A stretch of 64,000 bases of DNA from Alphaproteobacteria bacterium (GCA_030054175.1 JASGCM010000009.1:1-64000); one strand, 5' to 3'; counted from the stretch's first letter, positions 19,852 to 28,309 are shown. The notes: a model not told the origin generated them from the letters alone. Made by a program: numbers and translations.

Positions 19852-21494
19852 TCAGGGTTTGGAGCCGCTTTGCTCATGATGTTGCAAGGTCTTCAGCACC
19901 TGCAATGTGAGTTCGGCGTCTTCATGATACGGATTGACCTGCTTTTGCAGTTGGTCTGCGCCGCCGCTGGCCTGGGTCAGCATTTTCATTTGCAATACCA
20001 ACAGCCTTAGCTGGTCATAAGCCAAATCAGGGTGTGAGGTTGGGTCAATCACCACGGTTTTGATGCGTTGGCGCTCTTCGTTCTTTGATTCCTCAAAGCT
20101 GGCGCGAGCCTCTTCAGTCAGTCGTTTCACATCTTCGGCCGACAGGTGCAGGCGCTCAGTTTCGTCAGCAAAGATGGCGCGCGACTTGGCGTCGAGCTTG
20201 CCCTCGTGGTGATAGGCATGTAGAAGTTTGGCTTAAAAGCTTCGCGCTCAATGCGAAGCTGATCTGTGAAGGCCGAAGCCAGCAAGCCTGCCGGGATGGC
20301 GAAGATGCCTATCCCCATCAATGCCAAAACGACCGTCAATGCCCGACCCATGGGGGTGACGGGTGAGATATCGCCGTAGCCGACCGAGGCCAGGGTCACC
20401 ACCGCCCAGTAGATCGATTGTGGAATGTTCTCAAATTTATCGGGTTGTGCTTCATGCTCAAAGATATAACCCATGCTGGCGGTCAGCACCACCATCAGCA
20501 TCATCACAAACACTGCCGCCATGATCAACTGCCACACTCGACGCACCACGGTGTACAGGGTGCCCGCAGCAGTGGTGTAGCGGGTCAGTTTCAACAGGCG
20601 CGCCAGTCTGAAGACTCGCAAGAAACGCAGGTCCACTTGAAAGGGCAGCAAACGCTCGAGTAAAAAGGGCAGGATGGTGATCAGATCGATCAGCGCAGGC
20701 GCACTGCGGGCACAAGCCCAGCGGGGCATCCAGCGGTGTCGATACTTGGGGTTCTCCGGGGCGGCATACAAACGCGCCACATATTCAAGCGTCAAGATCG
20801 AGAACGACAGCATGTCGATGACATGGAATTCGAAGGCCATCGCCTGCTGAATCGAGTCGACCGATTCCAACACCACTGAAACGATCGAGACCATCACCCA
20901 AAAAATGATGAAGTTATCGACATAGGCGTGCAACTTGCCCGAGTGCCCCATGGGCTCCAGCAAGGCGTAGATCTTGGCCCTGAAACTGCGGTGTGCGTTC
21001 AGATGGTGAAATTCCTGCCAAGCTGGGACGGCATAGCGCGAGAGTTTCAAGATGCGCATCAGACGCAATAAGCGCAGAAAGCGCATCATTTCCAGGTCGA
21101 CCATGACCGCACTGGCGAAGTAAAACGGAGCGATGGCGATCAAGTCGATCAGGGCGTACGGACTCAGGGCGTAGCGCATGCGGGCCCATCGTTTGCCGGC
21201 GTATTCGGGGTCGTGCGCCGAGGCGCCCAGCCGCAGCAGGTATTCCAGTGTGAACACCGCCACACACAACACATCAAACAGATCCAGCCAGTCGCCCAGC
21301 GCGGCCTCGAGTGTGGGGTTGTGCTCGGCCGCGATGGCCACCGCGCTGAGGATGATCAACCAACCAATGGCGTTCTCCAGCCAGCGGGCATGACCTTGGG
21401 CGTGATTCAAGTTGAACAGCCAATGGTGCGTTTGAGCCCAGAAACCACGAGGCTTCAGGGTGTGGATTTCGACGGTGGAGTGTGAATCAGACAT
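19852..21494 (-). pseudogene. Voltage-gated potassium channel, two voltage sensors and one pore, frameshifted
   Basis: Residues about 40-155 form a first S1-S4 sensor ending in the Arg-rich FLRLLRLMRILKLSRY. Residues 190-305 form a second S1-S4 sensor ending FLRVFRLARLLKLTRY. S5, pore and S6 follow with the K+ filter TLASVGYGD at 367-375. After QLRIEREA the frame breaks near 20220, where adding one C gives HAYHHEGKLDAKSRA. The cytoplasmic tail then continues in the other frame, seen as the 19852-20130 ORF (MKRLTEEARASFEES). Restored length would be about 547 residues. The core channel remains intact upstream of the lesion, so a short-tailed product could be made. Start 21494 (MSDSHS). A paralog lies at 49183. 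Confidence 0.85.
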
Positions 21495-21718
21495 GGCACG
21501 TGTCAATAGAAGCTGACATGCGCAGATTCGCACATGTGCCCAAGGATTTTCGGTCAATTGGTGGTTTTTGGAAACTGCATACTTGGCACGACGATTGCAA
21601 TCTTGAGAGTCACAGAGGGTTTTTGGGGTCACTTTGCACCATGTCGGGGGCAAAGCGCTTGAGGCGGGAAGGTTCGTGCACCAAAAAGCCCCAAACCCCT
21701 ACACACAAGGAGCGAGGC

Positions 21719-22114
21719 ATGGTCAGGGTCATCCCGGAGTCTGAAGTCCGCCAAGAAATGATCTTGCTGCGACGCCATCACGAGTTGGATCGATTCTTGC
21801 AGATTGATTGGCCTGAATTGCTCCAACAGATCCGGCGCTATGGTCTGGCCGTCCAATTGGATTTGTGTTTCATGCGTTCAGGTCCCGAATTACAGTTGCG
21901 CGTCACCTGTCACTGCGGTGGCCAAACCCATGGGTATTGCTTGGTGTTGAACCACCCCGATTGCCGCTTCCTGCTCAGAGAAGCGCAATTCAACGCCAAT
22001 ATCATGTCGGCCCGCAATCTGGGGCAAATCTTGTTTGACAAGATTTACAACCAGCATCGAGGGGGCGGACGACCTCAGCGCGCATCAGGTGAAGGGATTG
22101 GACAGGCCGCTTGA
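21719..22114 (+). CDS. Hypothetical protein (131 aa)
   Basis: Not recognised. The ATG at 21719 has a good AAGGAG site seven bases upstream, so the longer track ORF from 21482 is not used. The protein is soluble, with a charged helical N-terminus (ESEVRQEMILLRRHHELDRFL) and a CHCGG motif in a beta-rich middle. The 225 bases upstream are the divergent promoter region shared with the channel gene. It converges on the methyltransferase gene. Confidence 0.7.
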   Translation: MVRVIPESEVRQEMILLRRHHELDRFLQIDWPELLQQIRRYGLAVQLDLCFMRSGPELQLRVTCHCGGQTHGYCLVLNHPDCRFLLREAQFNANIMSARNLGQILFDKIYNQHRGGGRPQRASGEGIGQAA

Positions 22115-22137
22115 GTGCAGCGCCACTCAAGGTTTCG

Positions 22138-23070
22138 TCAACGCACCCACTCGTGCAGGCGATCCAGAATTTCTCTGGGCCGCAGTTGGCGCACTGATCG
22201 TTCCTCTTTCAGTTGCATCAATCTCGCAGCCAGTTTGCGCCAGCCCCGACCTCGTGTCAGGTAAGTCAGCCAACCTTTTTGGTCAAACAGAGCCATGACT
22301 TCGCCCACTTGGTCTGCTCGGGGCATTTGCCTGGGCACCACCATATCTCGTCGTTTGAAGACGGCGAAAAGATTGCCTTGGTCTAGACAGTGCACGCACT
22401 CAAAGTGTGAGGACAGCAAGGCCAGCAGGGCCGGGCGACTGAAATAAAACAAATGGGCGGAGAAATAGGTGTTGTGGGGAGAGGCATCAAATTGCAAGAT
22501 GTTGGGTACTTCGATCACCAGCAAGCCACCCGGCCTCAAGCCCGCCTGAAGTTGAGCCACAGCCTGTTGGGGCTGGGGCAGGTGCTCAAGCACATGAAAC
22601 AGGGTCAGGATATCGGCCGAAGCAGGGGGCAGTTGCTCCAGGCCACCGGTATGAATGGCCGCGCCATATTGCTCACGGGCAAATGCCGAATAACCTTCAT
22701 GAGGCTCTAAGCCACTTGAATTCAATCCAGCCCGTTGGGCCAGGTACACCAGTTCACCCCCTCCAGCTCCAATGTCGCAAAGTTGGGTGTGCGTCGGACT
22801 GAGGTGGGGCATGATTTGTCTCAACCGGATGCTGGCCACACGTCCAGCCCGGTGCACCCTTTGGGGGGTAGGCACGACGGTGTGCTTGTAGTCCTGTCTG
22901 TACTCGCGGCTGTAGTACTCATGCAACTCGGCTTGTGTCGGCAAGCGGACCTGCTGTACCAGGCTGCACTCGGTGCAAAGTCCCAAATCCAGTGGAATGC
23001 CCTTCTTGGCATCGGATTTGGAAAACAGCCGCAAGCACTCACTGTTGCAGAAGTGGCATCGGTACTCCAT
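22138..23070 (-). CDS. Class I SAM-dependent methyltransferase with N-terminal zinc-ribbon-like Cys cluster
   Basis: A 310-residue protein. The N-terminus CHFCNSECLRLF...LGLCTECSLVQQ has two CxxC-type pairs, as in sugar C-methyltransferase-like proteins. Motif I is QLCDIGAGGGELVYLAQRAG, motif II SSGLEPHEG, and post I includes LFHVLEHLPQP. The substrate is unknown; a small sugar or lipid intermediate is possible. The start at 23070 (MEYRCHFC) is preferred because GAGG lies five bases upstream; the track start is 23 codons further up. Confidence 0.82.
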   Translation of the reverse strand: MEYRCHFCNSECLRLFSKSDAKKGIPLDLGLCTECSLVQQVRLPTQAELHEYYSREYRQDYKHTVVPTPQRVHRAGRVASIRLRQIMPHLSPTHTQLCDIGAGGGELVYLAQRAGLNSSGLEPHEGYSAFAREQYGAAIHTGGLEQLPPASADILTLFHVLEHLPQPQQAVAQLQAGLRPGGLLVIEVPNILQFDASPHNTYFSAHLFYFSRPALLALLSSHFECVHCLDQGNLFAVFKRRDMVVPRQMPRADQVGEVMALFDQKGWLTYLTRGRGWRKLAARLMQLKEERSVRQLRPREILDRLHEWVR

Positions 23071-23205
23071 GAGACCCTCATCTGTGATAGCGGCGAGATG
23101 TTGTATCCAATTGATCAGAGTCAATGTCCCTTCAATCAAGGGCCTTTATTGAAAGGCTTATGACCGAAGGGGCATTGGCCTTGGCTCTGGATGTGGCAAA
23201 GGGAG

Positions 23206-23234
23206 TTTTCCGGTCGCCGAAATACTGCTATAAT
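23206..23234 (+). promoter_or_regulatory. Promoter of the tRNA-Arg gene
   Basis: A perfect -10 box TATAAT at 23229-23234 lies 11 bases before the tRNA. A poor -35 (TTTTCC at 23206) is 17 bases further upstream. The -10 is convincing; the -35 is weak. Confidence 0.6.
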
Positions 23235-23245
23235 TTCTGTTTCGC

Positions 23246-23322
23246 GCGGCTGTAGCTCAGTTGGATAGAGTACTTGGCTACGAACCAAGGGGTCGTGGGT
23301 TCGAATCCTGCCAGCCGCGCCA
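23246..23322 (+). tRNA. tRNA-Arg (anticodon ACG)
   Basis: Cloverleaf of 77 bases with an encoded CCA end. Acceptor GCGGCTG pairs with CAGCCGC, discriminator G. The D-arm begins GCTCAG, the anticodon loop CTACGAA gives ACG, and the T loop is TTCGAAT. Its 3' end is the integration site of the mobile element. Confidence 0.97.
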
Positions 23323-23325
23323 ACT
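23306..23325. repeat. attL core, 20 bp (tRNA-Arg 3' end)
   Basis: TCCTGCCAGCCGCGCCAACT includes the T-stem 3' strand, acceptor and CCA of the tRNA plus three bases. It is identical to 34723-34742. Confidence 0.9.
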
Positions 23326-23368
23326 TTCTAAGTCTATGATTTAGAACGGATTTTTAAGGGTTATTGAT

Positions 23369-23393
23369 ATCAGGTGTCATTACTTGGTGTCAT
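23369..23393 (+). repeat. Left 25-bp element-end repeat
   Basis: It begins ATCAGGTGTCATTACTTGGT and contains GGTGTCAT twice. An identical copy is at 34631-34655 near the right end and a diverged one at 34787-34811. It lies just before the integrase ATG, a likely place for integrase arm binding or autoregulation. Confidence 0.8.
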
Positions 23394-23394
23394 C

Positions 23395-24909
23395 ATGGCT
23401 CTAAAAATTCCGAGATTGTTTAAGAGTAGACACGGGGTGTTCGCACTACGTGTCTATTTTTTTGACCAAAACGGCAAGCGACGACTGAAGCAGCACAGTT
23501 TAGGAACGAAAGACAGCGCACAGGCGCGAGTTCTCGCATTGCGGTTTAACCTTCACTTTGAAGAAGCACAATGCGACATGGAACGAAAAAAGACAGTCTT
23601 CGAGGAACTGGCCGACAAGGTTAGCAACCCGCTAAAAATCACCATTGGTGCGAATGTGCTGGACTTTGACCCCAGCAACCCCGCAGAGGTGGCGTATGTC
23701 GAAAAGTTGCGAGCCGAACAAGCCGCATACGACAAGTGTGGAGCGGAAAAAGTCTTAGCCCAACTGTGGACACCCGACCAAGCCCAGCCGCAAGCGCGGC
23801 AGCGTCAAAAGGGCAAGCCGTTCAGCGAAGCCACGGAAATTTATCTAGTAGAAAAGACGCTGGACAACAAGCAAACCACGATTGACGAGAAGCGCCGCAC
23901 CTACAAGGATTTTGTGGCCATCTATGGCGACTTGGACATTAACCAAATCACCAAGGCCGAGATGGTGGCTTGGAAGAGCCGCGAGATTAAGCGCGACCTG
24001 AGCGCAAATCGCATCAACAAGCGGTTAGGACAGGTGAACGACTTCTTTAACTGGGCTATCAAACATGGCGAATACACCGCCAGCGACCAAAGCCCATGTG
24101 AAGGGCTTTTTGTCAGCAAAAAAGCCAAGTTAGCCAAGGCCACAGAAAACCGTGAGCCGTTCACAAATGATGATGTAAAAGCCATTTTTGGGAATGGCTA
24201 CCACGAGCGATTTTTTGCCCCAGACCATTATTGGATTCCGCTTGTGTGCTTGTTTTCAGGCGCACGGCGCGAGGAAGTGGGCGACCTACTCAGTGCCAAT
24301 GTCAAAACCGTGGACGGCGTACCAACCTTTTTAGTTGAAGAAGGAAAGACCAAAGACGCACGGCGAACCGTGCCAGTACACCAAACCCTGATTGAATTAG
24401 GGTTTATGGACTACGCCAAGGCAAGGCAAGAGGCAGGCCATGCCAACCTATTCCCCCACCGCCCAAAGGGCGCAGGAGGACGAAGCAAAGAAGCAGGGCG
24501 GATGTTTAGACTTCGCCTGCGCACTGATTGTCAAATCACAAACACGCGCAAGACCTTACACAGTTTGCGGCATACCGTCATCACCCGACTACACACGGCA
24601 GACGCAAACCCCGCCCATGTGAAGCAAATCACAGGCCACAGCAGCGAAGCGAGAGGCGTTCACTTTCAGACCTATACCCATGACATAGGGCTGACCCAAC
24701 TGGCCGAGACGCTGAACCGCCTAGCCTACCCGCACGACTTCGCCAGTCTGAGACTGGCAGACCCCACCTTTAAGGCGTTTTTTGCGAAAGAAAAAACCGC
24801 CGACGAAAAGCAAGCAGAGCGGGACGCAAAGAACGCCCAGCACTTGAAAGCCAAGGCCGAGCGTGAAGAGCGCAACAAAGACAAAAGAAAGAAGGACAAT
24901 AAACAATGA
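23395..24909 (+). CDS. int: Tyrosine recombinase/integrase of the element
   Basis: A 504-residue integrase adjacent to its tRNA attachment site. The N-terminal arm-binding-like part (FKSRHGVFALRVYFF) is followed by a core-binding region (about 150-250). The catalytic domain has Arg in FSGARREEVGDL (about 288), the HxxR box LHSLRHTVITRL (about 387), GHSS (about 413) and the nucleophile region QTYTH (about 426). A long Lys-rich tail follows. The ATG at 23395 is preferred to the track start at 23374, which lies inside the 25-bp repeat. Its stop overlaps the endonuclease ATG. Confidence 0.95.
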   Translation: MALKIPRLFKSRHGVFALRVYFFDQNGKRRLKQHSLGTKDSAQARVLALRFNLHFEEAQCDMERKKTVFEELADKVSNPLKITIGANVLDFDPSNPAEVAYVEKLRAEQAAYDKCGAEKVLAQLWTPDQAQPQARQRQKGKPFSEATEIYLVEKTLDNKQTTIDEKRRTYKDFVAIYGDLDINQITKAEMVAWKSREIKRDLSANRINKRLGQVNDFFNWAIKHGEYTASDQSPCEGLFVSKKAKLAKATENREPFTNDDVKAIFGNGYHERFFAPDHYWIPLVCLFSGARREEVGDLLSANVKTVDGVPTFLVEEGKTKDARRTVPVHQTLIELGFMDYAKARQEAGHANLFPHRPKGAGGRSKEAGRMFRLRLRTDCQITNTRKTLHSLRHTVITRLHTADANPAHVKQITGHSSEARGVHFQTYTHDIGLTQLAETLNRLAYPHDFASLRLADPTFKAFFAKEKTADEKQAERDAKNAQHLKAKAEREERNKDKRKKDNKQ

Positions 24910-25820
24910 CCAAGTTAATCACCCCCGCAGCAGTAAAAAAACGAGAGTATTGGATTGAAGAAATTCGCAAATTAAGCGGGAATTTCGGCGATGATTCAAG
25001 CCGCCTAGAGACTGAATTAGCCACGGAGGTCAAAAGCGAAGGCTTTGGCGTACTGATTGACCATCTACGGTTATGCGGAGACATTCCAGAATCATACGGC
25101 CATGATTCGAGCGAAGAAAAACTTTATTCAAAATACACAGACAGTCTTCTCAGTGAAACCTATAAGACAATGGGCTTAAAGAGCCTAGTTTTGAAAGAGC
25201 GAGCAGACGCGGCAGACGTTGAGGCATTCGCAAAGAATTTTAGTTTTGTCGCAGATGCCAAGGCATTCAGGTTAAGCCGAACGGCAAAAAACCAAAAGGA
25301 CTTCAAAGTTCAGGCGATGGACGGATGGAAGCGTGGCAAACCTTTCGCCATGGTAGTTTGTCCAATTTACCAGTTGCCCAACAAATCCAGCCAAATTTAT
25401 GAACAGGCGACGGTTAGAAATGTCTGTGTTTTCACCTATTCGCACTTGGCAATGTTGGCAACCTTTGGAGCAAGCGAGGGCAACGAAAAATCAGAAGAAC
25501 TTTTAGAGCAAGTGTTCAAGGCCATCCCTGCTTTGAATCCTTCAAAAGACGCTTCGCAGTATTGGGCGGCCATCAATCGAACAATGCTGGGCTTCTCAAA
25601 GGTAATGGATGACCTTTGGAGCATTGAAAAGCAAGCAGCCGTCGAATCCATTGCGGCGGCGAAAAATGAAGCGCTTACCTTCCTAGCCAAAGAGCGGGAA
25701 AAAATCATGCGGATGAGCCATGATGAAGCCTTGAAAGAGTTAATCAAGGTTCACAAAATAGAGAGCAAAATCGTAACGATTAACTCAGTCAGCAACAGTG
25801 GAATTCTTTCCATCAAATAG
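24906..25820 (+). CDS. HindIII-family type II restriction endonuclease
   Basis: 304 residues, close to the roughly 300 of R.HindIII. The block VADAKAFRLSRTAKNQKDFKV (from about residue 115) is nearly identical, as I recall it, to the HindIII catalytic segment and includes the Asp-x-Lys of the PD-(D/E)xK site. SSEEKLYSKYTDSLLSE earlier and SQIYEQATVRNVCVFTYSHLAML later also follow HindIII spacing. Predicted target is AAGCTT. The start ATGA overlaps the integrase stop, so the enzyme is translationally coupled to int; the methyltransferase follows 9 bases downstream. The recognition sequence is inferred, not shown. Confidence 0.88.
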   Translation: MTKLITPAAVKKREYWIEEIRKLSGNFGDDSSRLETELATEVKSEGFGVLIDHLRLCGDIPESYGHDSSEEKLYSKYTDSLLSETYKTMGLKSLVLKERADAADVEAFAKNFSFVADAKAFRLSRTAKNQKDFKVQAMDGWKRGKPFAMVVCPIYQLPNKSSQIYEQATVRNVCVFTYSHLAMLATFGASEGNEKSEELLEQVFKAIPALNPSKDASQYWAAINRTMLGFSKVMDDLWSIEKQAAVESIAAAKNEALTFLAKEREKIMRMSHDEALKELIKVHKIESKIVTINSVSNSGILSIK

Positions 25821-25829
25821 GAAATTAAG

Positions 25830-26672
25830 ATGGAAACTTTCAAAAATTCAATCCTTACGGGCGACTGTTTAGACGTACTAAAACAGTTCCAGGCCGATTC
25901 GGTGGACATGGTTTTAACTTCGCCACCCTATGACAACTTGAGAACTTACAAGGGGTTTAAATTTCCGTTTGAAGAAATTGCCTCAGAGTTGTTTAGGGTT
26001 GTGAAAACTGGCGGGGTTGTGGTTTGGGTTGTTTCGGATGCGACCATTGAAGGCACGGAGACGGGCACGAGTTTTAAGCACGCCCTACACTTCAAATCGA
26101 TAGGGTTCAACATCCATGACACGATGATTTTCAGGAAAAGAAATCCAATCCCCCAGATTTACCGCAAGCGCTACAACAATGAATTTGAGTTCATGTTCGT
26201 ATTCAGCAAAGGGCAGGTAAAAACGCATAACCCCATCATGGTTGATTGTCTTCACGCTGGGTTAGAGTTGAACGGAACGACTTATAAAAACTACTCCAAG
26301 CACGAGCAGAAGCGCGAAAAAATGGCCGCGCCTGTGAAAGCCCAAAAAATCAAGGGCAATATCTGGGAGTATGTCGTGGGTAAGAACTTGGAAGACCAAG
26401 AGGCCAAAGGGCATCCCGCGCCATTCCCGTGCGAACTAGCGCGAGACCACATCAAATCTTGGTCAAATGAGGGAGACATTGTTTTAGACCCAATGTGTGG
26501 CAGCGGAACGACCTGTAAGGTCGCAAAGGAATTGGGCAGAAATTTCATTGGAATCGACATAAGCCAAGAGTATTGCGACATTGCCAAAAAGCGCACGGGT
26601 TTGATTGAAGCCGAGCCGACGGGCAAACAATTGAGACTTGATTCACTATTAACCGAAGCCGTGGACAACTGA
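25830..26672 (+). CDS. Cognate DNA methyltransferase (beta class, N6-adenine predicted)
   Basis: 280 residues. Catalytic motif IV TSPPYDNLRTYKG is near residue 30 and the SAM motif I, VLDPMCGSGTTCKVAKELGRNFIGID, is near the C-terminus; this order defines the beta class. The N-terminal ILTGDCLDVLKQF is typical of the type II family. Its position 9 bases after the HindIII-like endonuclease makes it the protecting enzyme. SPPY also occurs in N4-cytosine enzymes, so the modified base is predicted only from the HindIII parallel. Confidence 0.92.
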   Translation: METFKNSILTGDCLDVLKQFQADSVDMVLTSPPYDNLRTYKGFKFPFEEIASELFRVVKTGGVVVWVVSDATIEGTETGTSFKHALHFKSIGFNIHDTMIFRKRNPIPQIYRKRYNNEFEFMFVFSKGQVKTHNPIMVDCLHAGLELNGTTYKNYSKHEQKREKMAAPVKAQKIKGNIWEYVVGKNLEDQEAKGHPAPFPCELARDHIKSWSNEGDIVLDPMCGSGTTCKVAKELGRNFIGIDISQEYCDIAKKRTGLIEAEPTGKQLRLDSLLTEAVDN

Positions 26673-26810
26673 CCCGCCCCCACCACAAGGGCGGGGACGG
26701 CCTTCGGTGCGTCAGTTGACCACAGCCAAAACCCTGACGCGCAGGCCGTGGACAATCTAGCGATTGACACACCGCCCACTTGCCCCACCAGTTTTTATTT
26801 AGGATGAAGC
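26673..26810. other. Intergenic hairpins after the methyltransferase
   Basis: Two inverted repeats are present: CCCGCCC/GGGCGGG (26673-26679, 26689-26695) and GCGTCAG/CTGACGC (26709-26715, 26734-26740). Neither has a T tract. They may be weak terminators or a promoter-proximal structure for the next operon. Confidence 0.4.
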
Positions 26811-27221
26811 ATGGAGAGAAAAGACATAATTCAAGCGATTCAGGAAGGTTTGCTAAAAACAATGCTCACGAATCACGACTTGAAAGCAACCGACAGAAAC
26901 CCAACGGCTGGCAATATGCTTTTGGCGTTTAACAGTTTTCAAGAGTTTTACGACGACTTCAAAAAACAATGGCCGCTCCCAAGGTATTCACACGTCGATA
27001 AACTTTTTGCCGCGCTGATTGAAGTTTATTTTGTTTGGCAATTAAAGTCTTTTTTAAACCCCCAGAAAGGGGATGATGATGAGACATGGCGGCAGGACAT
27101 TAAAGAAGCCACAAAGGGCATAGAAGCAGAACTTGTTCAAATTCTGAAAACAAAGTATCCGCACATATGCGCCGAGATTGAAGAAAAACGGAACGCACAA
27201 CCGAATTCGCCGATTTTCTAA
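26811..27221 (+). CDS. Hypothetical protein (136 aa), element cargo
   Basis: Not recognised. A soluble, helical, acidic protein (ERKDIIQAIQEGLLKTML; DETWRQDIKEATKGIEAELVQIL). Its stop overlaps the next start (TAATG), so the two are coupled. The pair lies between the restriction-modification genes and the transfer region, a usual spot for defence or anti-defence cargo, but nothing in the sequence proves that. Confidence 0.7.
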   Translation: MERKDIIQAIQEGLLKTMLTNHDLKATDRNPTAGNMLLAFNSFQEFYDDFKKQWPLPRYSHVDKLFAALIEVYFVWQLKSFLNPQKGDDDETWRQDIKEATKGIEAELVQILKTKYPHICAEIEEKRNAQPNSPIF

Positions 27222-27634
27222 TGATTCAGAATATTGACTTTGATCCAGCCGTATTTCTAGACATAGTAGAGACCTGTAAGAAACACGAAGCCATTTTGCC
27301 AGACAGTGTGTTTTATGATGTTTTCCGTTATTACGACAACGCAAGTGCTCTCATTGCTTATGTGTTGCTGTTTGACGAAAACCTTGAACCAGACCAGAAC
27401 TTACTTGATTTTTTGAACGCCCAAGAAGATGGCACAGTTCCAGAAATTATTCAAACGAGCGACTCGTTCGACAATCCAGTACTGATGATTTTGTGTGATT
27501 TGAAGGGGGACTGTGAAAAAGGGTTTTCATGGTTGTTGGAGAACTATCCACTTTGGCATAGACACAAAATTAAAGATCGCGAAGAGAAGAGGCTAGATAA
27601 GCGATTGGAAAAAGAACCACCCAAAGCACTTTAA
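27221..27634 (+). CDS. Hypothetical protein (137 aa), element cargo
   Basis: Not recognised. Acidic N-terminal part (IDFDPAVFLDIVETC) and a very basic/acidic alternating tail (HKIKDREEKRLDKRLEKEPP). It starts within the stop of the preceding gene. A strong hairpin terminator follows seven bases downstream. The only two GATC tetranucleotides I found in the element lie in this gene. Confidence 0.7.
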   Translation: MIQNIDFDPAVFLDIVETCKKHEAILPDSVFYDVFRYYDNASALIAYVLLFDENLEPDQNLLDFLNAQEDGTVPEIIQTSDSFDNPVLMILCDLKGDCEKGFSWLLENYPLWHRHKIKDREEKRLDKRLEKEPPKAL

Positions 27635-27640
27635 AAGTAG

Positions 27641-27674
27641 AACCCCGCCGACTCTTGACAAATCGGGCGGGGTT
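27641..27674 (+). terminator. Terminator after the cargo pair
   Basis: Perfect 9-bp arms AACCCCGCC and GGCGGGGTT with a 16-base loop and a short T run. Confidence 0.75.
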
Positions 27675-27744
27675 TCGTACTTTAAGTTCATGACTGTGTG
27701 CGCAGCCATAAATTCAGATTAGCCAATCTTAAATTTATGTCAAG

Positions 27745-27772
27745 ACCGCCCGCAGAAATCGGCGGTTTTTTT
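27745..27772 (+). terminator. Second terminator-like hairpin
   Basis: Arms ACCGCC and GGCGGT separated by 10 bases and followed by seven Ts. It separates the cargo from the oriT-like region. Confidence 0.65.
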
Positions 27773-27775
27773 GCG

Positions 27776-28160
27776 TCAGGGCGTAAGCCCTCCCGAGTCG
27801 GAACCGCTGTAAAGCCAAACGAAAGTTTGGCGGCGTGGTTAGACTGGTGAAATTACACAGCCACGGTGAAGAGCGTAAAGCGACACTCACTAATTGCCCG
27901 CGAGCGGGTGAAGTCGCTAGATAAGCCGCCGCAGGACTTATCCCGAAGCGTGATTTTGTTTTGTGCCATAGCCCGCCCAAATCGAAATCGTTCAACGCCG
28001 AGCAACGCCTAATCCGAAATTTGTTTGGTGCGAGAACCGCGCCGCAACAAAACGGATTAGGGATGAACTTGGCCGAAAGTTGAACTAACAACGTTTAGAT
28101 ATAACACTTGTCTAAACCAAGTTGTAAACAAAACCAGTTTAGTAAGCAGAATTATTCTCA
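27776..28160. other. Candidate oriT: non-coding region with stacked inverted repeats
   Basis: No gene is seen here. Inverted repeats: GCCAAAC-GAAA-GTTTGGC (27814-27831); GATAAG/CTTATC (27920-27925, 27937-27942); CCTAATCCG/CGGATTAGG (28008-28016, 28053-28061); GTTTAGA/TCTAAAC (28093-28099, 28111-28117). The last encloses ACTTGTCT, which shares TTGTCT with the nick region of the MOBF plasmid R388 as I recall it. The region lies directly upstream of the mobilization operon, where MOBF oriT sites are expected. The nic assignment is a guess. Confidence 0.55.
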
Positions 28161-28210
28161 AACACCGAACGCACCGAAGCCGCTTGCGCGTCTTCCGTGC
28201 GTTCGGTGTT
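28161..28210. repeat. 14-bp perfect inverted repeat
   Basis: Arms AACACCGAACGCAC (28161-28174) and GTGCGTTCGGTGTT (28197-28210) with a 22-base spacer and no T tract. It is a candidate protein-binding or single-strand fold at the oriT/operon junction. Confidence 0.75.
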
Positions 28211-28224
28211 CCTCACTCGTAAAA

Positions 28225-28309
28225 CCTAGCGCTTCCAGCGTATGCGCTTTGCTTGCGCTCAGGGTATCGCATACGCTCCAACCCCTTGTAAATCCTAGCG
28301 CTTCCAGCG
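28225..28309. repeat. Direct repeats CCTAGCGCTTCCAGCG flanking an inverted repeat
   Basis: CCTAGCGCTTCCAGCG occurs at 28225-28240 and 28294-28309. Between them, GCGTATGCG (28238-28246) pairs with CGCATACGC (28268-28276). These sites precede the ribbon-helix-helix gene and could be its operators. Confidence 0.7.

Noticed and set aside
26673-26740. Rho-independent terminators after the methyltransferase.
   Set aside because: Hairpins lack T tracts; kept only as a low-confidence intergenic feature.
28161-28309. CRISPR array or iteron origin.
   Set aside because: Only two direct repeats with no regular spacers, and no replication initiator gene nearby.
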